Source: Heterocephalus glaber (Eukaryota > Chordata > Mammalia > Rodentia > Bathyergidae). From it: 64,000 nt of DNA. The DNA lies in assembly GCF_000247695.1 (NCBI RefSeq), contig NW_004624734.1:37731259-37795258 (forward strand). The letters are read 5' to 3'. Below the pieces are notes generated by a model that ran no database searches, was not told the origin of the DNA, and worked only from the letters and a program-made list of their open reading frames with translations. The translations under genes were made by a program, and so were the position numbers. This document shows positions 1 to 12,832 of the stretch, piece after piece (positions within the stretch are counted from its first letter, which is position 1; each line of letters starts with the position of its first letter).

Positions 1-1494
1 ATTAGTTGAATAAAATGAACTCTCTTTTGTGGTCTGGGAAGGAAGGGGTTGGATGGGGTGTTTTGCTGTGGTGGGCTGCAGGAGACGTGAAGGCCTTGGT
101 TTAAGAAGCACTCTGGCAGCTTGCTTCAGTGGTTACAGCCAAGAAACCATGGATACATTTGCAGTAGTGAAAATGATTTTTGGTAAGATTCTGTTTTGGG
201 ATTTGGTCAAAGCCGTCCAAGAATGTGAGCTGCTGTGACTGGCCGTGTTGCTCCCAGAGGGAAAGGGTGTCCCATTCATTTTTTATTTTTTTATTTTTAA
301 TCTAATACAAGTAGATAATAATAAAGAAAATATAAAGATGGTTCTACGGAAAATAATTTTTCATAACAAAAATAATTAGAGAATAGCAATGGTAAATACA
401 CTGTGTATCATGATCTTAAAAGAATATATTTTCATTTGTGTGTCCAAGTTTGAAGGCTCTCTGTGGAAGGGCCATCTTGGGACACAAGTCGACTTCTACC
501 TCTTAAGCACGAAGGCCACTGGCTGAACCACTGAAGCCTGTGCTTGTGCATAGAGGGGCTCCTGGGAGGGAGGGAAGATGGCCTGTCCTGTACCAAGGTG
601 TTAGGCCCTTAGTGTCTGGATGTGTCCATGGCATCAAGTTCTTTTTCTGGGGTTGAATCACTGACATTCTAGCCAGAAGGTTAGCAAGGCCACTTGTAGG
701 TACAAAGAAGTGGTGACCCTTGTGTTCTTATTTGATTTGATTAAAGGTAGGTGTGATTTGCATTCAGGACTTCCTCAGCAAGGGGGTTTGGATAAGACCC
801 TAGGCTTTGATCTGTGTATATACAGTTTTTAAAAGGACTTTGTGCAGAGAGTGACATGTGGGAGGGAGAGCAAAACCTGGTCCCTAGTGATGTTTGGTAA
901 AATATGGCAAATAAGTGAATAAGACTCTGGTCTGCTTGACATGGCAGTGAGGACAGGAGCCTGCAGAATGGGTCTGTGTCCTGTCTACAGAACATGTGGT
1001 TGTGGTCAGTCCTTACTGACATCTAGACCTGCACGTCTTAGGCTATAAAGACAGAAACTTCTCCAAAAGTTTTATGCCTCAGAAATTTGTTTTCTCTTCA
1101 TTCTATGAATTTGTAAACTTCATATGATATGAATCTTCCTTATTCCTTCATAGAAGGTATGTTTGGGGAGCATTTTTCTTTTCCCTTTATAAACACCAAA
1201 AAGATTTTTGGAACATAAATACTTCAGAGTTTAGCAAATCTTTAAGCCAGTTGCCACTTTTTTGCTCTATTCTAAAACATGCACACTCCTTTATTGCATC
1301 TGGGTAGCACAGGACAAGAAAAAGACTTTGATAGCTCTTTTTAAATTCATCTAGTGAAGACAAATGACTCGAACATTAACCCAAATGATACCCAGAGGTG
1401 GCGTCTGAGAGTCAGGCTGAGTTGATGGCTTCTTCATCAGGCAGATCTTATATGACTGAAAATAAAGACTGACAATGAACTTGGTTGCCTCCTA

Positions 1495-1665
1495 GACCAG
1501 TTCTCTCCCAACTTTTATGTGTATGCAAATCACCTGGGGGTCTTATTAAAATGCAGATTCTGGTTCCGTAGGTTTGGTCTGAGCCGGAGACTCCACAGAA
1601 CTCACTAGGACACCAGTGACACTAACGGTGCCCATTTCTGGGCCACACTTTGAGAAGCAAAGGGC
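1495..1665 (+). repeat. MER5A-type hAT MITE
   Basis: The run ATGCAAATCACCTGGGGGTC, then TTATTAAAATGCAGATTCTG and, near the right end, CCACACTTTGAGAAGCAAAG, follows the MER5A consensus, a non-autonomous hAT-Charlie element old enough to be shared by placental mammals. Confidence 0.8.
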
Positions 1666-2297
1666 AAGACAACTTCCCATTCTACACACGAGACCTGCAG
1701 AAGTCAGTCTGCTTGAGTGGCTGATAGACACCTTCAGATGAGCCACAGACGACAGCTGGGAAAGACAATTTAATGACTTGAAAGTCAGAGTATGGCACAA
1801 AATAAACTTCAAGGTTGAAGAGTACATGAAATAATATTCCATTAATTATGAAAAGGGTACATGCATAGCCATTGCATAAGACGCGGATTGGAAGAACGGC
1901 CCACGAGCAGGTCCGCAGTGCTTCCCTGGGTGCTGCCGATCACAATAGGTGGAACAGTGACGGTCACAACTGGGACAAAATTCTGCTGAGATGTACTTCA
2001 ATAGTGATTGATGTTTACTAGGAGAAAAAGGCAATTTAACCGGCGGACAAGGGTGTAGAATTCATTAACATTCATGCCTGTGGCTCCTTGAGGAGAAAAG
2101 AATCTGCTTAAAAAATGGTTACAAAATGGCAGGTAGAGGTAATCGTAGATGTATTTACAAAGCCACTCCAAACATGTTGTCCTCCTCAGAAAGTGTGTCT
2201 GTTTTCTTCTTTTAAGTTCTTTTTTTTTTTTTTTTTATCAGTTTCTGTTTTAGATCCTTTCACTCTGCTCACCATCTCTGTAGTTATCTGGGAGATT

Positions 2298-2382
2298 ATT
2301 TTTTTTTTGATACCAGGGATCAAACTCGGGTCCTTGCACTTGTGAGGCAGGCAGCAGAGCCACTGAGCTAAATCCCCGGCCC
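2298..2382 (-). repeat. ID-type tRNA-derived SINE
   Basis: On the minus strand it reads GGGCCGGGGATTTAGCTCAG, then a tRNA-like body with B-box-like GATCCCTGGTATC and an A-rich tail (T-run at 2298 on the plus strand). This is the tRNA-derived ID SINE subfamily seen repeatedly in this window. Confidence 0.85.
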
Positions 2383-2607
2383 TTGTTTTTTTCTCAAAGA
2401 ACTAAAATACACTAAAAAAAAAAGGCTGGTTTGTGCAGGGTCACTGAGAGGCTAAGTGTGCCAGGTAAGGATGCTTCAGAGCAGGACTTGGGTCTGGGTC
2501 CTACAAACCTCAGAGTGCCCTGACTTCACATCCCTATAACGCTGATCAGACCCTGCTCAGCAAGGACGTCGGCACGTACTGAGATGCTTGCAGCACGTGG
2601 ATTAAAA

Positions 2608-2626
2608 TACAAAAAAAAAAAAAAAT
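2608..2626 (+). repeat. Poly-A run
   Basis: An A-rich run just after GATTAAAATAC. It may be the tail of an unrecognised old retroposon; the sequence before it does not match a SINE I know. Confidence 0.5.
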
Positions 2627-4924
2627 TACTCCAGCTGTGGTGTCAGAAGTTTCTGAGCTATTGCAGAACTCATAGAACAAAATGAAACCATCAGGACAGA
2701 ACACATTTGAAACACACACAACAAAGTGACCCTAGTTTTTTACATAACATCCTCCAAGGAGAAAAAAAAGAGATTGGGACCAATATTAATCATGAAGCTT
2801 TTACTCTCATTTCCTGTAGTGGAATTTCAAAGCGAGCAGTTGTTGAATTTGCATCCCAGCATTTCACAGATGAGCCAGACCCCCTCAGATTCGTTCTTTC
2901 CCTGACCCAAGAAGATCCCCAGAGAGTGTGGCTGAGCCCCTGAAGGCTGAAGTGATGCTAAGTGGAGAGCCTGGTGCTCTGATTTTCCTCCTGGTCTTTG
3001 CTGACTATTGGAACACTATGAACGATTGCTTTTGCATATAAACTTTTGCATTCTATTATTGTACTTTTGCATATTAAATAAATCTTTCTATCTGGAACTA
3101 TCCCACTGAAGATGAATAAATACAATTCATCCAAATAATGATCTTTGTAGATACCTCCAAATCGTCCTTTCCGGGTTTTAAATCACCTTCACGCTCAAGG
3201 AAACTTGTGAGGTTATTTATTCACTCATATTTCTTGGTAAGAAATATGGCTTCCTGCTGTATATGAGCAGAGTAGGTGCGAAGATGAGGTCTCTCCCTGC
3301 TACTAACGACCCAAAGAGCTTTGTCCAGGATTCTGTTTATTTGTAGCAAATCATAAGGTGAAATAATCTAGTGATTTGTGCTGCTGATCATGGCATGCTC
3401 ACACCAACGGTCTTCCTTTCTTCCCTGTTTCTGGAGAGCATGCAGAAGTTAACAGGTCTCCAGAATTGTCAGGCATGTGTTTTGCTGTATGCTTGGTTTC
3501 TTGATTGGTGGTCCAATGAAAACTGTCTGTGGTTATATCCACTTCCTTTACTACTTCTCCGATGGACCAGAAATCTTTCAAAAGGATGTCTCAGCATCAA
3601 AGCCCTCTCCTGTCATACATGTGTGGCTTAGTTTTTGAATTTTCAACTTAGCACTTCCTGGTTTAGAGATGCAGTAGTTATTGCTTTCAGTAATTGTTCT
3701 TCAAGTCTAATTGTTCTTGGCAGAAATCAGCCCAGATTTCTAATTATGGCTATGGCTTTGACTTGTGTCTTAGTCCTTTTATATTTCCAAAATAGCCCAG
3801 GGCATTCACTTATTTTACTCGTGACCAATCATTTGAGTGAAAAAAGAATATCAGTCAAACTAGCCACTTGATTGAGTTATTAGATTGGGATTATATTGCT
3901 CTGTAGTCTAGTTTATTACTAGTTTGATAGACTACCTTCTTTATAGTGGGCTATCTATGTGAAGTTATATATTAAAAATGTGGCTGGAATCTGTAGCATA
4001 AACATTGGATTTCCAATGGTATACCTACAAAACTCCAGGCTAATATGCGCAGAAATGAAGAACTTACAGAATGGATTTGAAAGACATTCAGCAGAAAACC
4101 TGAGATCTGTCCTAGCTCTGCCTCAGCACCTCTCTTAACCCATGTAGGCTGAGTTTCTCAAGTTTACAGTGAAGGATTGGACCATAGTTTCTGATAGCTT
4201 TTCTAACTCTGCAAAGTGGAGATTTTACCCTCACGTGGAGATCAGTTGCTGCTCATTGTATGGACCATTAAAGGATCCTTCTCTAGATTTCTATGCCTTT
4301 TTATTTTTGATTTCAAAATAATTTTATTCAATCTTATGGCAGAAAACACTTTTTAGTAAAATGAACTAGATCTTGCCATAAGACAGGGAGTGAATGATTA
4401 ATGTGCTGGAATGACACGATCTCATTCAGGTTGTTTTGTTCTACGTGATTTTATTTTGTAATTAGCCCCTAAAATCTCTTGGAGTATGCTCTGTTCAGAC
4501 ACTAATGGTCTCTGGGCAGGTTTTGGTTCTAGGTGAGAGAGTGCTCTTCCCACCACGAACAAATTAATCCTAGTGGCCCATTAGGGAGGTGATGACCTAG
4601 GCAGCGATTCGCTGGTTGAGTGCACACATCTGGAACGTTTTTCTTGCTGGAGCCAACATACTGCTTTCCATTTTTCATCCACATCAATGAGAAGTGAGGA
4701 GTGGCTCTTTAGCAAGATGTAACTATGCAATAATGCAACAGAACTGGCTAACAGCACTTCCTTTATTACAGGGCTAAGTGCTCATTATTGTTTGTGAAGG
4801 ATGAATTCATAACCTCTGCAGAGTTATAGTTCATACATGGTTGACTTCCATTTACAAATGTAGAAAGTCTTTGTTTTCTCTAAATGTCAAACTTTGACTT
4901 AACAAAACTCCTGTTTCCTTTAAG

Positions 4925-4925
<1 letters not shown>

Positions 4926-4962
<37 letters not shown>
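4926..4962 (+). repeat. (TG)n microsatellite
   Basis: About 18 uninterrupted TG units, likely polymorphic. Confidence 0.95.
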
Positions 4963-4964
<2 letters not shown>

Positions 4965-6563
4965 AAGAAAATGTTTAGCAATTAGATGAGAGAGAAGGGA
5001 AATAGTACTTGAAATACAGGAGAAGGGAAAACAAATTTCAGAAATTCTAAATAACAGAATCCCAAAGAAGAGTTATTATGGAAGGTCTTAAGAGAAAAGA
5101 CCCATAGCATACAATTCTTTTATTATGTGGCTCCTCTAGGAACAGAAGGGACTAGAAAGACTGGTCTTCTCATTAGGGGGAGCTCGAATCTGGAAAAACT
5201 TGGTATAATTGTAAATGTAAAGATAAACTTCACTTATGCAATAAAATAAAAGGAATTTTCATATAGAAAGGGCAAATAATCAGGAGCTTTTCCTTTCCTA
5301 GGGCCACTTTCATGTTGTATGTAGTGCATCGTTCAGGAAAGGGACCCAGAGCTTGATACCTATACAAATGGAGTTCCTAAACAGATATTTGGGAGAATGA
5401 GTAAGGAAGAGAGAGGTACAATAATTTAATGCCAGTTCCATTTAGAATGGGAGCTTACATGGGGCAAGCTGAGAAGCTCTTTTAGTTAAAGCAAGTACAA
5501 AAAGTGAGGCACTTTGCCTGATTTTGGGGGATTGTGAAACATCTTCCTTTGTCATGCCCAATGCCCAGATCTTTCTTTTAGGTCAGGCTATTATTGTATT
5601 GAGGGAAACAAAAGGAATAGGGCATGGGAGAAACCAAGGAAGAGGAAAGGCTGCCGAGGGAAGCGAGGAAGCAGGAGGGCCCACTTTGCTGAATGAAGAA
5701 TATTTTGAAAGTTGGGTTCTGCCATTTTCTTCCCCCAATCAATGTGGATGGAAAGCAGAAATGCTACTTAAATACAGTTCATTTTTAGTTAGCTGTGGCA
5801 ATACGATATGAAAAAAAGCAGCCTATCTACAATGTAAGATTTGTAGAGTGAATCTTTGGCAAAAAATGTGGACCTGTAATAATTCAGATGGTATTTTTTT
5901 TTTTAACCGGGCTAAAAATTATGGCTTTGTAAATTATGGCTTTGCAAAAGCTTAAAAGTTTTCTTGTATCTTATAATCAGGCATTCAGAGGTATATGTTG
6001 TTTCCAATAACTTTGGTAGAAACCTGCCAAAAATTGAAATGATCATGAATCACCTTGTCTTTAGGCTACTTTGGTATAGATTTGTAAGACCTGAGTCAAT
6101 TGGAGATTTCTTGAAATAACACAAATATATGTAAGACACATGGGTGAAAACAGCAGTTTCAGGAAAAAAGGTTAGTGTTGTGTTCCTAAGTTTTGTAAAA
6201 GACATCAAGTAAGGCCACCCACACAGGAACCAAGTTCCTCTTTCAGTTTTTCCGTGATGATCTCCATCAGTTCCACGCTCGTGGAAGGGGAGCCGTAAAA
6301 TGCAAGATGGCCTTTGACTTTGTTTCCAGCATGCTCAACAGCAGGCCTGTCTGAGATCCAAGCTCAGCATCGAGTTTGCAGTGTGGCTGCTTCGGGCTGG
6401 CAGGGGGACGTGGCAGTGAGCGGACTAGGATGCTGTTCAGGAGAGCTCATGGGTGGGGCAGGACTTCCTCTCTGTCAGTCCCTCCTTTCTGGCTACAGCT
6501 GGGTGGCAGAGGATGCCTGCCGTCCTCTCCCAGGCTGGAGTGGAGGGAGGCACTGGAGCAACC

Positions 6564-6710
6564 TCAGATAACTGAACAGCAGCAGTGACACCCGGAGCAG
6601 CACTTCTTCTTTTTCTTGGGGTGGAAAATGGTGAGGATTGCTTCATCAAAAACTGCTTTAAGACCTTTCTGAGTCAGGGCCGAGCACTCCAAGTAGCACT
6701 GTGCTCCAAT
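6564..6710 (-). CDS. RHOJ: RHOJ exon 5, terminal coding exon (G5, polybasic tail, CaaX)
   Basis: The 147-nt coding part encodes 48 residues plus a TGA stop. It begins [16 protein letters not shown] with the G5 box (ECSA, contacts the guanine), continues through the C-terminal helix [12 protein letters not shown], and ends with five lysines, a cysteine-rich stretch and the CaaX box CSVI. In Rho proteins the CaaX cysteine is prenylated, the lysines bind acidic lipids, and nearby cysteines may be palmitoylated, together placing the GTPase on plasma membrane and endosomes. The acceptor is a long pyrimidine tract ending in GTGTTTAAG. This tail has six cysteines in the last twelve residues, more than the three in human RHOJ as I recall it, and CSVI replaces CSII. 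The 3' UTR follows toward base 1. Confidence 0.97.
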   Translation of the reverse strand: MGAQCYLECSALTQKGLKAVFDEAILTIFHPKKKKKCCSGCHCCCSVI

Positions 6711-9567
6711 CTTAAACACAAAAGAGAGAAAGCCATGAGGAGATTTCCTAGAAAGGAGGAAAAAGCACTGCGGGGCAACATCTGTCAAATCCCAACTTCC
6801 TCTTGTCCTCTAAATAGCCTGAAGGTTCATTTGGATTGGTTTTCTTGTTTACATTCCATCGTGTATCCACTATCCTAATTTTTTGTGTAGATACTATACA
6901 TAATATATATTTTATATATATATAATTTTTTAACATTCTTACACTAGCAATACGTGGTTATAGATCACTTTGGTAAGCAATGAATTCTGCAAGTAATCCA
7001 CAGCCATTCTCTTACATAAGAATGTAAAGATATGAAAGTATAAATAATTAGAAGAGGATTCAAAACCAGTGATGTGAGTGAGTGATTTTGTGAAGAACAG
7101 GGCTGCGTGGTGTTGTATTTATTCGTAGATTGTGGTCATTGGTTCAAGTGAGCGGCGCCTCCTGTGTGTGGCAGGGCAGGGTCAGCCTGGCTGATGAAAT
7201 GATAAGAAGCAAGTGGCGTTTATAGGCCACTCTTGATCGGAATATTCTTCTGACAAGGTGTCTTGTCAGAGATATCTGTAATATCTGAATGGTATTATTA
7301 TTCAGTTTCCACAGGCTTTAAAAGCTTATTTTAAGAAATTAAAAAAAAATCAAACAGAAATCCTAAAATACATGTATCGACAGAAGCATATCCCTTGTCA
7401 GTGGACAGTCTATTTAAAGGATAAACTATTTTGTACTCACTTATGGCTTTATTTCAAACCTTTTTGATGGTTTCATACCATGGTATATTGGGTAATCATG
7501 AATGCTCTATGAAAAACAGAAATTCAGGCCCACATTATAGCTTCTCACTAAGAAAATCATAGGCCGTGCAGACCGTGTTTGGCAATCAGCTTCATGTGAA
7601 GGACACCTGGCTGTTTCTCACCTGCTAATCTGAGCCAATGATAGGACAGGGGCCTCTTCATATTAAGGATATCTGGAAAAATGCCTCAGCTTTATGTTGT
7701 AAGACTCACTTTGAAAAAGGAAAACAGATTAGAAGGGTTGGCTGGATGGTGAAGTCCTGGAAACTACAGCAGATGAATGACTGAAAGGGCAGCAAAGTCT
7801 TGTGCCTGTTATGGCAGGTGCTCACATAAGAGAATAAACCTGGGCTGGCAGGAGGCAAGGGGTTAGGGAGAGGGAGCGGACTGTAAAGTGCAGGTCCCTC
7901 GAGAGCGGGTTGGTCTCACTCTGCTTCCAAGTGGGAATGCTGGGTTGTTGTTCTATTTTTGTATTTTTCAAGAAGATCTAGGAATTTAGACTTTTATCTA
8001 ATATTTACCAATTTAGCACCCCCCTTGGAACATGTAGAGTGCTGACATGGATGCATTTGGGTGTAACCAGTCAATTTGTAAATGTGTGCACCAGAGAGAA
8101 ATTCATGATATCGCTTAGACTAGTGTGGGAATAGCCCCAGGAGGGTAACATGAGGTGTCAACTAGAAAGTGAAAGAACTAGACCTCAGTTCTGGGTCTGT
8201 CTCTCCATGAGTATTCTTTTCCTTGTTCCTTGACAGTAATTGACCAGATCCTTCAGCTCTGGTGAAGCTGAGTTAATGAGATAAGGCTGCTCACTTGTCC
8301 ACAAGGCCATAGGTACGAAGACTAAGTATGAAATAAAGTTGTTTTGGTTGGGCCTAGAAATTATTCTTTTACTTCTCCAACAGATATTATACTCTTTTGT
8401 TGTTGCTTTTGGGGACTGAGTGGTTACTGTTGAGCCAAAGGGAAATACCAAAATCATGGTATTGAAACTATCAGTGGATGTTGAAAACCTACGTTATCTC
8501 TTTCATTTTGACCATGGTTGGCCTTTGGATTAGGAAATAACTTAAAAAAATAATCAAAAAACTGTAGGATATTGTTTTCAGAGAGGAACAAAGGGCAAAG
8601 AGAATTTTCCTAATAATGTCTTTGTAGCATTTGGGGACTGTGTCTAAGCCAGATATGAACATGTGTAAAAAAGTGCACGGATTTAACAATGGGCCTAACT
8701 GAAAGACTTGTGATGTGGTAGCTGGAAAATCCGTAGAGAGGACTGCAGGGCCCTTCTGTCTGGGAGATCTCTGCACTGATGATCACAAGCCCCAGACAGA
8801 TTCTAGGGACTCCAGGAGAGCTGGGCCATGCTCTGTTCCCAGTGGGGGCCCTGTGAGATGGGAGGGGGCCCTCTCTTCTCCTCCTGCCCCAGAGTGCTGC
8901 AGACAGGGCATCAGAGCTCACCTTTGGATGATGCAGAAGGAGTCTGAACTTGTTTCTCCCAATTCCAACTTCACTGAAGATAATGAAACAGCAGATAAAG
9001 GCATCATTGTGTAAGGAGGTTAACAAAACATTGTGCCTTGTGCAGATCGTGCCAGGAAAAGTCGCCAACAGATTTTGGGTGTGAGTGGGAAGGAGTGTGA
9101 GAAAGAGAATCCAGTTATGAGGTGAGTGTTGTTACCATGTGTCAAGGGCTCTGAGGGTGGGAGAGAAGAATTTATCCCAGTTCAGGGAAGAAGCACAGCT
9201 GTGCTAGAGGGATCACTAGAGAGATCATTTGTGTCCTTAAAGATGTGAAATGGAAAACTGTCTCAAGGAAATACTGCTTTGAAGTATTTGAAGCTTTGCT
9301 TCAGCAGCAACTTCATCTGCATCTTGGAGCAAAATGATCTACTCAGTCAAATATTTCCAATCCATTTGGGAGAGCACAGGATTTGGGGATCCTTGTTTAG
9401 ACACACATGCTAACAATCTGGAACATGCTTTACCAAGCTGACATATTTCAAGGGAAAGAGAGGATACATATAGAGAGAACACTTTCTGATAATCTTACAA
9501 TTGCTGAAACTTATTGTTTCAAAAGCTAAGAAATATATCATAGATGCACAGAAGATGTAAGAGTCTG

Positions 9568-9586
9568 ACAAACAAACAAACAAACC
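9568..9586 (+). repeat. (AAAC)n simple repeat
   Basis: Four to five ACAA-type units, ending ACCCAC. Confidence 0.85.
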
Positions 9587-9814
9587 CACAAAGACAAGCC
9601 AGTAAAATATGATGCACTTCTTCCAGGCTGTGCTGGAGGCATGGGGGGTGTTATAGAATAAGATAGAAAGTAACGGGTGGGAATAACAGCAAAGAGGCCT
9701 TCCCAGCTGGAGTCAGGTCTGAGGGCTAACATCGATTTCACTATGCTTTGCTGAGCTGGAACTTGTGGTATGGTCGCTCATCTCATCACCATAGCAACTT
9801 TGTGGGGACCAGTT

Positions 9815-9965
9815 TATCACCACCATCATTTTATAACTCAGGGAACTGATGCCCAGAGAGGTTAGGAAACCCACCTGTACAGGACCACACAACTAAGAAC
9901 ATGGCAGAGATTAGAATCTGTCCACCTCCTGAGCCAGAGCCTTAATCACTCTGCTTTGCTGTCAC
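9815..9965 (-). repeat. MIR SINE
   Basis: CATTTTATAACTCAGGGAAC, then CCCAGAGAGGTTAGGAAACC and GGCAGAGATTAGAATC follow the reverse strand of the MIR core, an ancient tRNA-derived SINE. Confidence 0.8.
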
Positions 9966-11339
9966 CAGCCAACAGAAAGAAATTGTGGTTGAAAGACAAA
10001 AAAGCACTAATGAGCAAAGGGAGAAGTGTAGACTTAGGGAGGGAGAGAGAAGGGAAGGAAAAGCGGGGTGTAGCCACGTGAATGGAGGAGAAGGGAGCAG
10101 CAGAGTCAGTGGGTGTGGTGGATCTAAAGGAACAGCCAGGCACAGGGAAGTTTCTATTCCTTATTTGAGATTATGGGAGGTGCACAGAGCAGAGAGGGCC
10201 AAGAAAAGGAAGAAGAGCCCAAAGGCTCGTGAGAGAAATTCTGCTTCAACCAATCAGTGTTCATTCATCAGTTGCTGAGAGAGGAAGGGCATTTCTGGGT
10301 GGAATGAGCTTTTTTCAGGACTCTAAAGATTGCTGACTCCAGGGTGGGTGGTGTAAGTGTGCTGCTCAGGCACAGGATGATACGGAGTGGCGGGGTTAGG
10401 TGCAAGCTGAAGAGTACGCACCTTGTCTAATTAAAAGACTGAAAGTTTGCGTTCATGAGGAAATTCTCGTCGAGAATTGCCAGATGTTGTGAAAATTTTT
10501 TAGAAGCCAGAAATACCGTATATGTATTTGTTCAAAGTTTCCAGAGTGTTCAGTATTGGCCATGAAATTGCATTAAAAGTACTGGTGTAGACTGATCAAA
10601 ATATTTGTGGCCATAATTTGGCCCATCATGTTGCCAGTTGGGTCCTTGTGTTTTAAAGGATGTTTTTGAACATATTGGTCCCTCTGTCTGGAATCTTTAT
10701 CCCCTGTCCCCTAACTTTGTCCATCTGATAAACTTATCCTCATCCTTGATAATACCTGGCTCTGATGTCAACTGCTTCAAGAAATTGTCTCTGAGCTCTC
10801 CTGGCCCAAATGTATCTGTCACCCTGTCCTCTGCCACTGTTGGGGTACTTCAGTGTCTGGAACGGATCCAGTAGTTCAGTGCATCTGTTCACTTGTCTCC
10901 CTCCTCCCCTCACCTGTGGGCCTTTGTAACCCAGATGTGAGTGGTGAGGTGCTGGCCTTCCACAGCCTGGGAAAGGGGAAATGATAATACAAGCTACAAG
11001 ACGAGGCCCAGTGACTCTGACTCCTTCAGGCAAGAGGAGGAGATTACAGACTCCAGTTGGTTGGCATGAATGGAGCACTGGTTTCTGCATTTTGCTGCTT
11101 TAAATCTCACCTGTGTATGTTAAAAAACCCAGCAGGAAAGAGGTGCTAAGGTAAAGGGTGACAACAACAAATGCCACCTGGTGAAGAAGATGACAAGAGA
11201 GTGCAAAAGATGAAAAGAAGAAAAGTGGGAAAGTGTTGTATGTGGAAGTACCTTAGGGAGCCTGGACTTAGAAAATCATGGTGAGGTTGTGTCAGATGGA
11301 ATTTCAAAGGAGAAGGCACAAAGGGTTATAATCTAAGAA

Positions 11340-11392
11340 TGAGCACCTGGCCCATGGTAGGTGTTTAATCAATTATCAAATAAATCTAGTAT
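11340..11392 (+). repeat. L2 3'-end fragment
   Basis: GAGCACCTGGCCCATGGTAG followed by GTGTTTAATCAATTATC resembles the conserved 3' end of L2 LINEs. Confidence 0.55.
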
Positions 11393-11794
11393 GGATGTTT
11401 ACAGATGTGTGGGCTGGGAATTAAAAACACAATAAATAAGAGGGATGATAAATCACCTAAGAGAAAACAAAGAATACTTATCATAAATTGATACAAAATA
11501 TTTCTGTAAATGGGGGTTGCCTTTTGAATGTAAAGAGTCATGTAACTATGTATGCCAGCCATGAAACCATCCTTTAAAAATAAAATGCCCTGTATGACCG
11601 AAAAAGGATGATAAATGAAAAACACACTGGAGATTGAGAAGCATTTAACAGAGGATCAGATGTGAGAACTCCAAATTTGCAAAGCACTTAAGTTTTGGGG
11701 AGAATATGCACATTAAAATGTGACTTTCAGTATATTAAAAGGAGTCCCCAAACCTAAGAGTTTCTTTTCAGATTGTAGCCGGGAGGCAGAAGAA

Positions 11795-12002
11795 CGTGGT
11801 GGTTATCACGTCCTAGCTCTGCCACTATCTAGCTGTGTGACCTTAACCTCTCTGAGCCCCAGTTTCCTCTAGGACAATGGTGATGGCAATATTCCCACCT
11901 TGGGGGGTAGCTATGAGGATTAATTAAGACGATGCATGTGAAGCACTTGGCTTGCAGCCTGGCACACTGTAAACACCCCATAAATGCTAGCTGTTATTAT
12001 AC
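11795..12002 (+). repeat. MIR SINE, near full length
   Basis: Contains AGCTCTGCCACTATCTAGCT, GTGTGACCTTAACCTCTCTG, the CAGTTTCCTC core and the 3' part GCAGCCTGGCACACTGTAAA. This is a rather complete MIR in the sense direction. Confidence 0.88.
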
Positions 12003-12589
12003 ACTACTTGACAGAGAAGTCGAAGAGTAGCAAAACTTAAAGCATCTCTATTATTACATGAATTGTGATGAAACCAGTTAAATTCTTGCTTGGTTTTCTT
12101 CTAAATTGGATTTTGTAAGCTAAACACGATTCTCTCTGCATCTGAGAGCAGTTGCTAGGAGAAACTGGCAAAAGGCAATAAAGTGGTGAACTCAGCCATT
12201 GTTCCTAAAATAAGTCTGAAATGAGATGGGAGGCTTTGGGGAGACGTCTTTTCAGAGGAAAAAACCAACTTTCCAAATGAGAAGAGAGTTGAGGATGCTG
12301 ACGGGATGAGGTGGGAGACAGGCCCAGAGCAGAGAACCGGGAGACCAGGGTCCTGCAGGAAGCTGGGGCCGAGCCAGCTGGGACCTCCTGCTAGGAAGTG
12401 CACAGTTATTTATAGAGCTGGGTGTTTATGTATGCTAATGAGAGCTTTCCAGGCGGAATGTTTGAGAAGACAGAAGAACCTCTAGACACACACTTATTCT
12501 CCCGGAAGAAAAAAAATATATATGGTTGGAAAGGAGACAGTTTATAGAATGATGAAAAAGTCCACAGAGCTGGGTTAGAAATAATTTCC

Positions 12590-12685
12590 TTTCCCTTCCT
12601 TCCTTCCCTCCTATTTTTCTTCCTTCCTCCCTTTTTTCCTTCCTTCCTCCTTCCCCTGCCTTCCTCCCCTACTTCCTCCCTCCCT
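12590..12685 (+). repeat. (CTTCC)n polypyrimidine tract
   Basis: Almost pure C/T on the plus strand for about 95 bases, built of CCTT and CTTCC units. Such tracts often expand next to SINE ends; a B1-ID dimer begins right after it. Confidence 0.9.
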
Positions 12686-12832
12686 ATATACTGGAAATTG
12701 TGCCCAGAGAATGCTGAGCTACATCTCCAGCCCTTGTAATTTCACTTTGAGACAGGGTCTCACTAAGTCGTCCAGGCTGGTTGTGAATTTGTGATCTTTC
12801 TGCCTCAGTGTGCAACACCATGCCCAGCCTGG
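12686..12832 (-). repeat. B1-ID dimeric SINE
   Basis: The plus strand reads an ID-like part (TGAGCTACATCTCCAGCCC), then GAGACAGGGTCTCACTAAGT and GTCCAGGCTGG of a B1 monomer, both inverted. The 7SL-tRNA dimer (B1-dID) is known from squirrel, dormouse and beaver-related rodents and is a main clue to the organism. Confidence 0.8.

Larger units (their letters stand above)
1..6563. other. RHOJ 3' UTR (nearest part) and downstream flank
   Basis: Immediately below 6564 is the RHOJ 3' UTR on the minus strand. Several minus-strand AATAAA candidates exist (plus-strand TTTATT near 5120, 4765 and 3215), but I cannot choose a cleavage site from sequence alone. The stretch holds a MER5A copy (about 1495), an ID SINE (2298), a poly-A run (2611), a (TG)n tract (4926) and a short perfect hairpin (3226-3248). 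No further exon is recognisable; the small open frames here show no family signature or codon bias. Confidence 0.6.

Noticed and set aside
3371..3871. Adjacent 86- and 78-codon frames downstream of RHOJ
   Set aside because: No family likeness; a stop separates them and no frame continuity suggests a gene.
8610..9068. 152-codon minus-strand frame
   Set aside because: No motif, no codon bias and overlapping frames on both strands; it lies inside RHOJ intron 4.
12590..12685. Polypyrimidine tract as a splice acceptor
   Set aside because: It has no following exon on the plus strand and grades into a SINE; it is a simple repeat.
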